From Alphaproteobacteria bacterium (GTDB lineage: Bacteria > Pseudomonadota > Alphaproteobacteria > Reyranellales > Reyranellaceae), in assembly GCA_016870115.1 (NCBI GenBank), contig VGCH01000009.1:1-64000 (forward strand): 64,000 nucleotides of DNA, written 5' to 3'. The notes beneath the pieces are model-generated. The model saw only the letters and a list, made by a program, of their open reading frames with translations, ran no database searches and had not been told where the DNA came from. Shown here one piece after another: positions 18,005 through 27,331 of the stretch (positions are counted from its first letter, which is position 1; the number at the start of each line of letters is the position of its first letter). Both the position numbers and the translations under genes were made by a program.

Positions 18005-18306
18005 GCTCTCGGCACGCCACGCGCGATGGGACGCCAAGCAGCTAACGCGGCATGGATCGCCTCCTGATAGGATTCCTATAGTCCTCTATCTATACAGGCA
18101 TGAGCCCGCCCGGCCCCACTCTGCCTGCCTCACAGCGCGAACGCGGCACGACCCCGATATCGACAGATCAACACCCCGATTTTTCGACAGAATCAGCGAC
18201 ACAAACGCACCGATTCACGAGCGATTCCAGGCCCTTGAGCCTGTCCATACCCTCGGGTGTCGATTTCAACACATCGCGCGACACTGGCGCGCGCGCGGAA
18301 ACGTTC
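18005..18306. other. Intergenic stretch between convergent rsmB and OYE gene
   Basis: About 300 bases without a convincing gene. It is less GC-rich than its neighbours, with an AT-rich patch around 18065-18100. That patch holds a 13-base inverted repeat, ATAGGATTCCTAT (18067-18079). I see no hairpin with a U-run, no tRNA-like structure and no RNA gene I recognise. Confidence 0.5.
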
Positions 18307-19491
18307 CTATTCAGCCGCGCGCAGCGCCGGTTGGGTCGGCTTGAAGGGCAGGATCGAGCCGGCGCGGTGCATCGGCTGGGGCAGCGCGGGCGGCTCGACG
18401 CCGAGCGCCCGGGCCGCGTTCCAGCCCCAGCGCGGATCGACCAGGAACGAGCGCGCATGGGCGGTGCAGTCGGCCTCGCCCGAGGCGATGATGCGCTCGG
18501 CCTGCTCCGGCTCGGTGATGATGCCCACCGCCCAGGTCTTGATGCCGGCCTCGCGCCGCACCCGTGCGGCGAACGGCACCTGGTAGCCGGGGCCGACCGG
18601 GATCTTGGCGGTCGGCACGGAGCCGCCGGCGCTGACATCGATGAAGTCGCAGCCCAGCGCCTTCAGCTGGCGCGCGGTCTCGATCGTGTCCTCGATGGTG
18701 AGACCACCCTCGACCCAGTCCACGGCGGAGAGGCGGATGCCGAGCGCGCGATCGCGCGGCCACACACGGCGGCACGCCTCGAAGACCTCCAGGGGAAAGC
18801 GCCGGCGCTTTTCCATCGTGCCGCCGTACTCGTCGCTGCGCCGATTGGAGAGCGGCGAGAGGAACTGGTGCAGGAAGTAGCCATGCGCGCCGTGCAGTTC
18901 GACGAGATCGAAGCCGAGCCGCACCGCCCGCTCCGTCGCGGCGACGAACGCGTCCTTGGCCGCCTTCAGGCCGGCCGCGTCCAGCGCCGTCGGGATGTGC
19001 CACTTGGCGGTCGGCAGCTTGGCGGGTTCGCCGCCCTGGAAGCCGACACCCGGTCCGGTTTCATCGAAGGGAACCGCCGACGCCGAGACGGTGGGCCAGG
19101 GCAAGTCCGGCGCATCGGCCGCCGTCAGCGGTCCGCCGCCATTCCACGGGCGCTGCGCGGAGGCCTTGCGGCCGGCGTGAGCGATCTGCACGCCGAGCTT
19201 CACCCAGGGCGTCCAGCGCCGCACCCAGTCGACGATCGGCCGCAGCGCCGCCTCGTTTTCGGCACTGTAGAGGCCGAGGCAGCCATTGGTGATGCGGGCC
19301 TCGCGCGCGACGTGGGTCGCCTCCAGGCACAGCAGGCCCGCCCCCGACATGGCGAGCGCGCCATAGTGGATGCGGTGCCAGTCCTGGGCGCTGCCATCGA
19401 CCGCCGAGTATTGGCACATCGGCGACACGACAATGCGGTTGGGAAGTTCGATGCCGCCGAGCTGCACCGGCGTGAAGAGGTGGGCGGTCAT
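18307..19491 (-). CDS. Old yellow enzyme family NADH:flavin oxidoreductase (YqjM/XenA type)
   Basis: FMN enzyme that reduces activated C=C bonds with NAD(P)H, often in xenobiotic or oxidative-stress handling. It shows the YqjM-type N-terminal Cys in VVSPMCQYSA, the substrate-binding HGAHGYFLHQFLSPLSN and RRSDEYGG of the TIM-barrel core. The C-terminal arginine-bearing stretch is present. The ATG at 19491 is preceded by AAGGAG four bases upstream, giving 394 residues. It follows nudC by 17 bases and is probably co-transcribed with it. Confidence 0.92.
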   Translation of the reverse strand: MTAHLFTPVQLGGIELPNRIVVSPMCQYSAVDGSAQDWHRIHYGALAMSGAGLLCLEATHVAREARITNGCLGLYSAENEAALRPIVDWVRRWTPWVKLGVQIAHAGRKASAQRPWNGGGPLTAADAPDLPWPTVSASAVPFDETGPGVGFQGGEPAKLPTAKWHIPTALDAAGLKAAKDAFVAATERAVRLGFDLVELHGAHGYFLHQFLSPLSNRRSDEYGGTMEKRRRFPLEVFEACRRVWPRDRALGIRLSAVDWVEGGLTIEDTIETARQLKALGCDFIDVSAGGSVPTAKIPVGPGYQVPFAARVRREAGIKTWAVGIITEPEQAERIIASGEADCTAHARSFLVDPRWGWNAARALGVEPPALPQPMHRAGSILPFKPTQPALRAAE

Positions 19492-19508
19492 GACACTCCT
19501 TGTCGGGT

Positions 19509-20438
19509 TCAGCCGGTGATCGAGGGGCCGGCCTCGTGGCCGAGCCATTCCTCGATCAGGCGGCGCGCGATCGAATCGCGGCGCGGCATGAAGAACGAGC
19601 CATCCTTGGGCAGGTTCTCGGGCCGCAGCTCCTCGCGGCTGAGCCAGCGCGCGCTTTCGAGCTCGGACTCGTTCACGTCGAAATCGAGACTCTCGGCCTC
19701 GGCATGAAAGCCGATCATCACCGAGGCCGGGAACGGCCAGGGCTGGGAGGAGCGGTAGCGGACATTGCCGACCCGCACCTTGACCTCCTCGTAGACCTCA
19801 CGCGCGACGGCGTCCTCGAAGCTCTCGCCCGGCTCGACGAATCCGGCCAGCGTCGAGTGCATGCCGCGCGGAAAATGCTTGCCGCGACCCAGCAGGCACT
19901 TGTCGCCGTGATGGACGAGCATGATGACGGCGGGATCGGTGCGCGGGAAATGCTCGGCCTTGCAGGCCTCGTTGGTGCAGCGCCGCACATGGCCGCCCTT
20001 GATCACCTTGGTCGTGGCGCCACAGACACCGCAGTAGCGGTGGCGGCGGTGCCAGTAGGTCATGCCGCGCGCATAGGCGAGCAGCGAGCCTTCGCGCGCG
20101 AACAGGAGCGGACCGACCTGGCGAAGATCGACGAACTCGCCCAACTCGCCCAGGGGCGTCTCCTGGCCGGTGACATCGACGGCGAAGTACGGCGTGCCCT
20201 CGACGTAGCCCAGGAAGACCTGCGTATCGGCGCCGCGCGAGACGGCGCGGCCCATCATGCCGTGCAGGAAGACCGCTTCGGGATTGCCCGACTTCTTGTC
20301 GACCAGATTGCGTTCGGAATCGATCGGGATGAAGCGCGCCTCGCCCGACGAGGCGAGCTCGATCATGCGCTCGTCATCCTCGCGTTCGTGGCTCGCCCGG
20401 TCGATCTCGGCACTGGAGTAGGGATTGCGGTTCTGCAT
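19509..20438 (-). CDS. nudC: NADH pyrophosphatase / RNA decapping NUDIX hydrolase NudC
   Basis: Cleaves NAD(H) and removes NAD caps from RNA. The zinc ribbon reads CGVCG then CTNEAC. The Nudix box runs from GFVEPGESFEDAV to REVYEEVKVRVG. The NADH-pyrophosphatase signature SQPWPFPASVM follows, which separates NudC from other Nudix enzymes. The start at 20438 gives 309 residues; the longer reading adds a Gly/Pro/Cys stretch unlike the family. It begins 48 bases after the FAD/Fe-S gene ends. Confidence 0.93.
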   Translation of the reverse strand: MQNRNPYSSAEIDRASHEREDDERMIELASSGEARFIPIDSERNLVDKKSGNPEAVFLHGMMGRAVSRGADTQVFLGYVEGTPYFAVDVTGQETPLGELGEFVDLRQVGPLLFAREGSLLAYARGMTYWHRRHRYCGVCGATTKVIKGGHVRRCTNEACKAEHFPRTDPAVIMLVHHGDKCLLGRGKHFPRGMHSTLAGFVEPGESFEDAVAREVYEEVKVRVGNVRYRSSQPWPFPASVMIGFHAEAESLDFDVNESELESARWLSREELRPENLPKDGSFFMPRRDSIARRLIEEWLGHEAGPSITG

Positions 20439-20486
20439 GGGGCGGAAACTGGCACAGGGCCCGGAGCCCCGCAACGCGCGCGACTC

Positions 20487-23411
20487 TCAGGCGAGCGAGC
20501 GCGCCAACACTTCGGCGACATGTATCGCCTGCCGGCTCGCCCCGTCGGCGATCTGGTGTCGGCAGGAGGTGCCGTCGGCCACGATCAGCGCATCGACAGG
20601 TGCCGCGCGCACCGCCGGCAACAGCGCGAGCTCGCCCATGGCGCGGGACGCGTCGAGATGCTCGGCCTCGTAGCCGAAGCTGCCGGCCATACCGCAGCAG
20701 CTCGACTCGATCGGTTTCACCTCAAGCTCGGGCACCAGGCGCAGCACGCGCTCGACCGCGCCCATCGCGCCGAAGGCTTTCTGGTGGCAATGGCCATGCA
20801 GCAGCGCCTGACGCTCGGGCAGCGGCTTCAATGCGGCCTTCAGCCGGGCGGCGATGGGCTCGCGCGCCAGATATTCCTCCAGCAGGAGAGCGTTGGCCGC
20901 GAGTCGCTCCGCCGCCTCGCCCAGCCCCAGCGCGAGGTACTCGTCGCGCAGCGTCAGCAGGCACGAGGGCTCCAGCCCGACCACCGCGACGCCGCGCTCC
21001 AGCGCAGGTGCTGCAGCGGCAAGGACGCGGCGCGCCTCCTCGCGCGCGCGCTCGACCTGTCCGGTCGCGAGATAGGTGCGGCCGCAGCACAGCGGTCGTT
21101 CGCCGGCCGGCGCCGCCAGCAACGCCACGCGCTCGCCCGCCGCCTCCAGCACGCGCCACGCCGCCCGCGCGATCGCGGGCTCGAAGCTGTCGGAGAAGGT
21201 ATCGACCATCAGCAAGACAGTTGGTTCCGCGGCGTCCGCGGGCGGCGCGGCCCGGAACGTGTCGGCGCGCCAACGCGGCAGGCGCCGTTCCGGCGCGAAC
21301 CCCAGCAGCCCCGCGAACAGCGACCCAAAATTGGCGAGGCCGGGATAGCGCGCGGCAAGCGGCGCGACCCGCGGCAGCTCGGCAATCGCGCGATCGCGGA
21401 GCGTGAGCCGGTGCGCGGCCATGCGCGCGGCCTTCACCTCGATCTTCATGCGCGCCATGTCGACGCCAGTGGGACAGTCGCGCCTGCAGCCCTTGCAGCC
21501 GACGCAGAGGTCCATCGCCTCCGCGACCTCCGGTCCCGCGATCCCATTGGGACCGAGCTGGCCCGACAAGGCGAGCCGCAAGGTGTTGGCGCGGCCGCGC
21601 GTCAGGTGCGTCTCATCGCGCGTGGCCCGGAAGGACGGACACATCGTGCCGGCATCGAACTTCCGGCAATGGCCGTTGTTGTTGCACATCTCGACGGCCT
21701 TGCTGAAACCCAGCGCGGAATCGCCGCCACTGCCGGGCGCCGTCGCGATCTCGGTGCGCGGATCGAGCGTCACGTCCCAGGCGGACCAGTCGAGCGCCGG
21801 CCGATGCGTCTGCACGGCATAGCCCGGAGGGAAGCGGAACAGGTCGCGCTGGTCCATCTTGGGCGGCCGCACGATCTTGCCGGGATTGAGAAGACCCGCC
21901 GGATCGAACGCATCCTTGATCGCTTCGAAGGCGCGGGTGAGGCGCGGACCGAACTGCCAGGCCACCCATTCGGAGCGCACCAGCCCGTCGCCATGCTCGC
22001 CCGAGAAAGCGCCCTTGTAGGTGCGCACCAACGCCGCCGCCTCTTCGGCGATGGCGCGCATCTTGAGCGCGCCGTCGCGCCGCATGTCGAGGATTGGCCG
22101 GACGTGAAGCGTTCCGACCGACGCATGGGCGTACCAGGTGCCGCGCGTGCCGTGGCGCTCGAACACCTCGGTGAGGCGGTCGGTGTACTCCGCGAGGTGC
22201 TCAAGCGGCACCGCGCAATCCTCAATGAAGGAGACCGGCTTCCCGTCGCCCTTCATCGACATCATGATGTTGAGGCCGGCCTTGCGCACTTCCCAGAGCG
22301 CGGCTTGTGGGGCGGCCTCGGGCATCTCCACGACCGAGCCCGGCAGGCCGAGATCGGCCATCAGCTCGACCAGGCGCTTCAGATCGGCGAGCTGCCGCGC
22401 ACGATCTTCGCCCGCGAACTCGACCAGCAGGATCGCATCGGGACGTCCGACCAGCGCCGCCTCGATCACTGGCCGGAACGCCGGGTTCGAACGGGCGAGC
22501 TCGATCATGGTGCGGTCGACGAGTTCGACCGCAGTCGGACCGAGCGTCACGATGTGTCGCGCCGACTCCATCGCCTTGCGGAAGGTCGGGAAGTTCACCA
22601 CGCCCAGCGTCTTGTGGCGCGGGAGCGGCTGCAGCGGCAGCACGAGACGGCGGGTGACGGCGAGCGTGCCTTCGCTGCCGACCAGCAGGTGCGCGAGATT
22701 GACGGTGCCGTCGGCGGTGTAGGGCCGCTCCGACTGCGGAAAGAAGACGTCGAGATTGTAGCCGCCAACGCGGCGCAGCACCTTGGGGAAGCGCGCCGCG
22801 ATCTCGTCTTTTTCGGCGACGGCGAGCGCGGCGATCCTGTCGGCGATCAGGCGCACCCGGCCCGGCAGCGCGGCGGGCCCGCGGTCGTCGAGCCGCACCT
22901 GCGTGCCGTCGGCCAGGATCGCGTCGATCGCGGCCACGTTGTGGACCATGTTGCCGTAGCGGATCGAGCGGCTGCCGCAGGAATTGTTGCCCGCCATGCC
23001 GCCCAGCGTGCATTGGGCGGCCGTCGACACATCGACCGGAAACCACAGCCCGTCCTTGCGCAACGCCGCGTTCAGGGCATCCAGCACGATGCCGGGCTGG
23101 ACCGTGACCTGCGCCGCCTCGCGGTCGTACTCGACGATGTCGCGCAGATGTCGCGTGCAATCGACGACGAGCGCCTCACCCACCGTCTGACCGCACTGCG
23201 ACGTGCCGGCGCCGCGCGGCAGGATCGGCACGCCCTCGGCGCGCGCCACATCGACGATGGCCGCGAGATCGGCCTCGTCGCGCGGCACCGCCACACCCAA
23301 CGGCTCGACCTGATAGATCGAGGCGTCGGTGGCGTAGCGACCGCGATCGGCGGCGCCGAACAGGACGTCGCCGCGGATCGCCTTCTTGAGGGAGCGTTCG
23401 AGACGGGTCAG
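20487..23411 (-). CDS. Fused FAD-linked oxidase / Fe-S (GlcD-GlcF-like, YdiJ-type) 2-hydroxyacid dehydrogenase
   Basis: Probably oxidises a D-2-hydroxyacid such as D-lactate, glycolate or D-2-hydroxyglutarate. The N-terminal FAD domain shows PRGAGTSQCGQ and LGGMAGNNSCGS. A ferredoxin-type motif CVGCKGCRRDCPTGV lies near residue 640, and two CCG domains close the protein (LCCGRTYLATGQ, SSCCGMAGSFGYE). At ~974 residues it matches E. coli YdiJ in architecture. The start is uncertain: no ATG, GTG or TTG fits the protein beginning. I use the CTG at 23411, which overlaps the Bug-gene stop as CTGA; a GTG at 23450 is the alternative. Confidence 0.87.
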   Translation of the reverse strand: MTRLERSLKKAIRGDVLFGAADRGRYATDASIYQVEPLGVAVPRDEADLAAIVDVARAEGVPILPRGAGTSQCGQTVGEALVVDCTRHLRDIVEYDREAAQVTVQPGIVLDALNAALRKDGLWFPVDVSTAAQCTLGGMAGNNSCGSRSIRYGNMVHNVAAIDAILADGTQVRLDDRGPAALPGRVRLIADRIAALAVAEKDEIAARFPKVLRRVGGYNLDVFFPQSERPYTADGTVNLAHLLVGSEGTLAVTRRLVLPLQPLPRHKTLGVVNFPTFRKAMESARHIVTLGPTAVELVDRTMIELARSNPAFRPVIEAALVGRPDAILLVEFAGEDRARQLADLKRLVELMADLGLPGSVVEMPEAAPQAALWEVRKAGLNIMMSMKGDGKPVSFIEDCAVPLEHLAEYTDRLTEVFERHGTRGTWYAHASVGTLHVRPILDMRRDGALKMRAIAEEAAALVRTYKGAFSGEHGDGLVRSEWVAWQFGPRLTRAFEAIKDAFDPAGLLNPGKIVRPPKMDQRDLFRFPPGYAVQTHRPALDWSAWDVTLDPRTEIATAPGSGGDSALGFSKAVEMCNNNGHCRKFDAGTMCPSFRATRDETHLTRGRANTLRLALSGQLGPNGIAGPEVAEAMDLCVGCKGCRRDCPTGVDMARMKIEVKAARMAAHRLTLRDRAIAELPRVAPLAARYPGLANFGSLFAGLLGFAPERRLPRWRADTFRAAPPADAAEPTVLLMVDTFSDSFEPAIARAAWRVLEAAGERVALLAAPAGERPLCCGRTYLATGQVERAREEARRVLAAAAPALERGVAVVGLEPSCLLTLRDEYLALGLGEAAERLAANALLLEEYLAREPIAARLKAALKPLPERQALLHGHCHQKAFGAMGAVERVLRLVPELEVKPIESSCCGMAGSFGYEAEHLDASRAMGELALLPAVRAAPVDALIVADGTSCRHQIADGASRQAIHVAEVLARSLA

Positions 23412-24397
23412 TCGAGCTTCACCCCGGCGGCCGTGACCACCTTCTGCCACTTCTCGATCTCGCTGCGGATGCGCTTGGCGAAGTCCGCGCGCGACTCGCC
23501 GCCGGGCTCGGCCGTCTGCTGCGCCCAGATTTCCTTGAGCTTGGGCACGGCGAGCGCCTTCACGGTCTCGTTGTACATGCGCTCGACGATCGCCGGCGGT
23601 GTGCCCTTGATCGCCCACAGGCCGTACCAGGTCGAAACCTGCCAGTTCGGAATGCCGATCTCGGCCGCCGTCGGGATGTCAGGGAACGCCGCGAGGCGCT
23701 TGGGCGTCGCGACGCCAAGTCCAAGCAAGCGACCGGCCTTGAACTGCTGCGCCGAGGTGCCCATGCCGTCGAACATCATGTCGGCGTTGCCGGCCAGCAG
23801 ATCCTGCATCGCGGGGCCCGCGCCACGGTAGGGGACATGCACGATGTTGGTCTTGGTCTCGAGCTTGTACAGCTCCGCGGCGAGGTGGTGCGCGGTGCCG
23901 GCGCCGGGCGAGGCGTAGTTCACCTTGCCGGGGTTCTTGCGGAGATAGTCGAGCAGTTCGGCGGCGGTCTTGACCGGCACCTTGGTCGGGTTGATTGAGA
24001 TCACCTGTGGCACCAGCGCCAGCATGGTGATCGGCTCGAAGGCCTTCTCGAGATCGTAGTCGAGGTTCTTGTAGATCGAGGGCGCGATCGTGTGATGAAC
24101 GGCGCCGACGAAGAACAGCGACCCGTCCGGGCGCGCCTTGGCGGCCTGCGAGGCGCCTACCGTGCCGCCCGCACCGCCCTTGTTGTCGATCAGCACCTGG
24201 TGGCCGAGCTGCTCGGCCAGCTGCGCGGCCAACGGTCGGGCGAACGTGTCGGTGCCGCCGCCGGCCGGGAACGGATTGAGGAACGTGATCGCACCGGATG
24301 GCCAGGCCTGCGCGCGCGCGAGCGCGGGAGCGGCAAGAACGGCGGCGGCGCCGAGCTGGATCGCGCGACGGCGCGTGGGACGGAAGCGGTTGGTCAC
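23408..24397 (-). CDS. Bug/TctC-type tripartite tricarboxylate family binding protein
   Basis: Periplasmic receptor for a small carboxylate. It has a twin-arginine-like signal (RRRAIQLGAAAVLAAPALARA) and the Bug-fold landmarks FPAGGGTDTFARPLAAQL, VIDNKGGAGG-like (VLIDNKGGAGGTVGA) and VPYRGAGPAMQDLLAG. The GTG at 24397 has GAGGAA six bases upstream and gives 329 residues. No TctA/TctB membrane genes are next to it, which is common for Bug proteins. It is flanked by the GntR gene and the hydroxyacid dehydrogenase, so its ligand may be that enzyme's substrate. Confidence 0.92.
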   Translation of the reverse strand: MTNRFRPTRRRAIQLGAAAVLAAPALARAQAWPSGAITFLNPFPAGGGTDTFARPLAAQLAEQLGHQVLIDNKGGAGGTVGASQAAKARPDGSLFFVGAVHHTIAPSIYKNLDYDLEKAFEPITMLALVPQVISINPTKVPVKTAAELLDYLRKNPGKVNYASPGAGTAHHLAAELYKLETKTNIVHVPYRGAGPAMQDLLAGNADMMFDGMGTSAQQFKAGRLLGLGVATPKRLAAFPDIPTAAEIGIPNWQVSTWYGLWAIKGTPPAIVERMYNETVKALAVPKLKEIWAQQTAEPGGESRADFAKRIRSEIEKWQKVVTAAGVKLD

Positions 24398-24407
24398 GGG
24401 CGTTTCC

Positions 24408-25076
24408 TCACGGTTCGTTGTTGAGGTCAGCAAGCACCGTGTCACGTTTGGCGTGCAGATGGCCGACCATCAGGCGACGTAGCCCGTCCCCGTCCCGTGC
24501 CGCAAGTGCTTCCAGCATGCGCCGGTGTTCGTCCACGGCGCGGTCCCACTTGGCCGGCCGAAGATTGGACCGGAAGCGCAAGGCGTGGAGGCGCCCGTTC
24601 AACAGCTCCATCGTTCGCGCCAGCACCGCGTTTGCGGCAATCGACGCAAAACGCGCGTGGATTTCCCGGTTCGTCCGGTAGTAGGCCGCGAGATCGCCGC
24701 GCCGATGCGCGCTCTCCATCGACTCCTGCAGCTGGTGCAGCGCGGCCAGATCGTCGGGGGTCGCGCGCTCGGCCGCGCGCGCCGCGGCCTCACCTTCCAA
24801 GGCCGCCATCAGGTCGAACGTGTCCCGCGCCTCGTCGGCGCCCAGCGCCACGACTTGGACGCCGCGGTTGGGCTCCTGGCGCAGCAAACCATCGCCGCTC
24901 AACAGCCGGAACGCCTCACGCAGCGGCGTGCGAGAGACGCCCAGCCGCTCGCAAAGCTCGCGCTCGTTCAGGCGCTCGCCCGGCGCCAAGCCGCCCTCGA
25001 CAATCAGCCCGCGCAGACGCTCCGCGACGGCCTGCGGCAGAGATTGTCGGACGACGAGTGACGGACTTGCGCTCAT
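24408..25076 (-). CDS. GntR family regulator, FadR/FCD subfamily
   Basis: DNA-binding regulator of 222 residues. The winged helix-turn-helix is at residues ~12-75 (LAPGERLNERELCERLGVSRTPLREAFRLL). The C-terminal FCD ligand domain has the metal-site pattern: D and H in YYRTNREIHARF and the late His residues in DEHRRMLEAL and GHLHAKRD. It lies ten bases ahead of the Bug gene and divergent from the aminotransferase. The perfect palindrome between the two start codons is its likely operator. The effector is probably a carboxylic acid. Confidence 0.93.
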   Translation of the reverse strand: MSASPSLVVRQSLPQAVAERLRGLIVEGGLAPGERLNERELCERLGVSRTPLREAFRLLSGDGLLRQEPNRGVQVVALGADEARDTFDLMAALEGEAAARAAERATPDDLAALHQLQESMESAHRRGDLAAYYRTNREIHARFASIAANAVLARTMELLNGRLHALRFRSNLRPAKWDRAVDEHRRMLEALAARDGDGLRRLMVGHLHAKRDTVLADLNNEP

Positions 25077-25093
25077 GGCCTAGACTCACTATT

Positions 25094-25113
25094 GCATTTT
25101 GTATACAAAATGC
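25094..25113. promoter_or_regulatory. Likely GntR-family operator
   Basis: A perfect 20-base palindrome, GCATTTTGTATACAAAATGC, in the 57-base gap between gntR and the divergent aminotransferase. The core TTGTATACAA is the type of site bound by FCD-class GntR dimers. It sits immediately before the gntR start and about 20 bases before the aminotransferase ATG, so one dimer could control both directions. Confidence 0.82.
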
Positions 25114-25133
25114 CAAGAGCCAACGGAGTAGCG

Positions 25134-26315
25134 ATGCGCCTCAATTCACATCCCAGCGGTCGGCATTTCCTACAGATCCCCGGCCCCACCAACGTCCCCG
25201 ATCGGATCCTGCGGGCGATGGATCACCCGACGATCGACCATCGCGGGCCTGAGTTCAACGCGCTGGCGCACAAAGTCCTCCACGGCGTTCGCCATATCTT
25301 CCAGACAAAACAGCCCGTTATCATCTTTCCCGCCTCCGGAACCGGAGCCTGGGAAGCGGCTTTGGCGAACACGCTCGCGGCCGGTGACGCGGTGCTGATG
25401 TGGGAAACCGGGCACTTCGCGTCGCTGTGGCGGAAGATGGCGGAGCGGCTGGGTCTGAAACCCGAGTTCCTGGGCGGCGATTGGCGCCGGCCGGCCGATC
25501 CCGCGGCGATCGAGGCACGCCTGCAGGCCGACGCGGGTCACACCATCAAGGCCGTCTGCGTCGTGCACAACGAGACCTCCACCGGCGTCGTCACCGACGT
25601 GGCGGCGGTCCGCCGCGCGATCGACGCCGCCCGCCACCCGGCGCTCCTGCTGGTCGACACGATCTCTTCGCTGGGCTCGATCGACTATCGCCACGACGCC
25701 TGGAGAGTCGATGTCACCGTCGGCGGCTCACAGAAGGGGTTGATGCTGCCGCCGGGCCTGTCCTTCAACGCCGTGAGCGAGAAGGCCATCGCGCGCTCCA
25801 AGGTCGGCGGCATGGCGCGCGCCTTCTGGAACTGGGAGGAGATGCTGGCGTCCAATGCCGGCGGCTGGTTCCCCTACACGCCCGCCACCAATCTGCTCTA
25901 CGGCCTCGCCGAGGCGATCGACATGATGCAGGAAGAAGGGCTCGGCGCGATCTTCGCGCGCCACACCCGCCATGCCGAAGCGACCCGCACCGCCGTCCGC
26001 GGCTGGGGCCTCGACATCCTCTGCGCCGATCCCTCGGCCTACTCGGGTTCGCTGACCGCCATCCTCATGCCGGACGGCCATGACGCCGACGCTTTCCGAA
26101 AGGTGGCGCTGCAACGCTTCAACCTCTCACTCGGTCAGGGTCTCAGCAAAGTCGCGGGCAAGGTGTTCCGCATCGGCCATCTCGGCGACTTCAACGACCT
26201 GATGCTGATGGGCACGCTTTCGGGGGTCGAGATGGCGCTGGGTCTCGCGAAGGTGCCGCACACGGCCGGTGGCGCGCAGGCGGCGATGACCTATCTCCGC
26301 GACACCGCGCAGTAG
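25134..26315 (+). CDS. Class V PLP aminotransferase, serine/alanine-glyoxylate type
   Basis: Probably transfers the amino group of serine or alanine to glyoxylate, giving glycine. The opening HFLQIPGPTNVPDRILRAM and DHRGPEF are typical of the AGXT/SGA family. The PLP lysine is K201 in GGSQKGLMLPPG, with the cofactor Asp in LLLVDTISSLGS. The ATG at 25134 has GGAG six bases upstream and gives 393 residues. Its promoter overlaps the GntR operator. Together with the divergent hydroxyacid dehydrogenase this suggests glycolate/glyoxylate-type metabolism. Confidence 0.9.
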   Translation: MRLNSHPSGRHFLQIPGPTNVPDRILRAMDHPTIDHRGPEFNALAHKVLHGVRHIFQTKQPVIIFPASGTGAWEAALANTLAAGDAVLMWETGHFASLWRKMAERLGLKPEFLGGDWRRPADPAAIEARLQADAGHTIKAVCVVHNETSTGVVTDVAAVRRAIDAARHPALLLVDTISSLGSIDYRHDAWRVDVTVGGSQKGLMLPPGLSFNAVSEKAIARSKVGGMARAFWNWEEMLASNAGGWFPYTPATNLLYGLAEAIDMMQEEGLGAIFARHTRHAEATRTAVRGWGLDILCADPSAYSGSLTAILMPDGHDADAFRKVALQRFNLSLGQGLSKVAGKVFRIGHLGDFNDLMLMGTLSGVEMALGLAKVPHTAGGAQAAMTYLRDTAQ

Positions 26316-26320
26316 GTCGT

Positions 26321-27331
26321 TCAGACCGTCGTCGACAGCGGATGCGGGCCGCCACCCACCGGCCGGCGGTGGCACGCGACATGGTGGCCCGGCGCGACCT
26401 CGATCAGCGGCGGCGCGAGCGTGCGACACTCGGCGATCGCGTACGGGCAGCGCGTGTGGAAGTGGCAGCCCGGCGGCGGCTTGGCCGGGCTTGGCACATC
26501 GCCCTGAACGATCCGGCGCCGACGCTTGCGGCGCGCCGGGTCGGGGGCGGTTGCGGCCGACAGCAGCGCCTCGGTATAGGGGTGCAAGTGCCCCTCGAAG
26601 AGCGCGCGCTTGGTGGTGAGCTCGACAATGCGGCCAAGATACATGACGGCGATGCGATGGCTGATGTGCCGCATCACCGCGAGGTCGTGGCTGATGAACA
26701 GATAGGCGAGCCCGTACTCTTCCTGCAGGTCGATCAGCAGGTTCAGGACCTGCGCCTGCACCGAGACATCGAGCGCTGACACAGGCTCGTCCGCCACGAT
26801 CAAATCGGGATTGACCGACAAGGCCTTGGCGATTCCCAAGCGCTGACGCTGGCCGCCGGAAAACTCGTGCGCGAACTTGCGCATCGCGTCGGGACGCAAG
26901 CCAACCCGCTCGAAGAGCTTGGCGACCCGCTCTCCCAGCTCCGCGCCACGCGCGAGGCCGAAATTCTCCAGCGGCTCGCCGACCAGCGTCCCCGAAGGAA
27001 GACGCGGATTGAGCGCGGAGTAAGGGTCCTGGAAGATCGTCTGAATGCGGCGGCGATGGGCCCACATGGCGCCCGGCTTGAGGCTGCTCACATCCTCGCC
27101 GCCCAGCAGGATGCGACCGGCGGTGGGTTCGATCAGTTTCAAGACGACCTTGCCGATCGTCGACTTGCCGCAGCCGGATTCGCCCACCAGCCCCAGCGTC
27201 TCTCCGCGCGCGATCGAGAAACTGACGCCGTCCACCGCCCGAACCTCGCCGACACGCCGCTGCAGAAGCCCGCCCAGAATTGGGAAATGCTTCACCAGAC
27301 CCTGGACCTCGAGGACGGGTGCCGTGCTCAT
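26321..27331 (-). CDS. Oligopeptide/dipeptide ABC transporter ATPase (OppF/DppF-like)
   Basis: One of two ATPases of the Opp-type importer. Walker A is [12 protein letters not shown], the signature [15 protein letters not shown] and Walker [13 protein letters not shown]. The C-terminal oligopeptide-ABC extension holds the Cys cluster motif [14 protein letters not shown]. The ATG at 27331 overlaps the end of the OppD-like gene by four bases and gives 336 residues. Last gene of the eight-gene operon; it converges on the aminotransferase with five bases between stops. Confidence 0.93.
   Translation of the reverse strand: MSTAPVLEVQGLVKHFPILGGLLQRRVGEVRAVDGVSFSIARGETLGLVGESGCGKSTIGKVVLKLIEPTAGRILLGGEDVSSLKPGAMWAHRRRIQTIFQDPYSALNPRLPSGTLVGEPLENFGLARGAELGERVAKLFERVGLRPDAMRKFAHEFSGGQRQRLGIAKALSVNPDLIVADEPVSALDVSVQAQVLNLLIDLQEEYGLAYLFISHDLAVMRHISHRIAVMYLGRIVELTTKRALFEGHLHPYTEALLSAATAPDPARRKRRRRIVQGDVPSPAKPPPGCHFHTRCPYAIAECRTLAPPLIEVAPGHHVACHRRPVGGGPHPLSTTV

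Noticed and set aside
18067-18079. Inverted repeat ATAGGATTCCTAT between convergent genes
   Set aside because: It lies downstream of both genes, has no U-run and no evident partner, so neither operator nor terminator is supported.
19500-23831. A 1443-codon open frame on the plus strand
   Set aside because: It is antisense to nudC and the FAD/Fe-S dehydrogenase, which have clear motifs. Its translation is rich in Arg, Ala, Gly and His without any domain; such frames arise in high-GC DNA.
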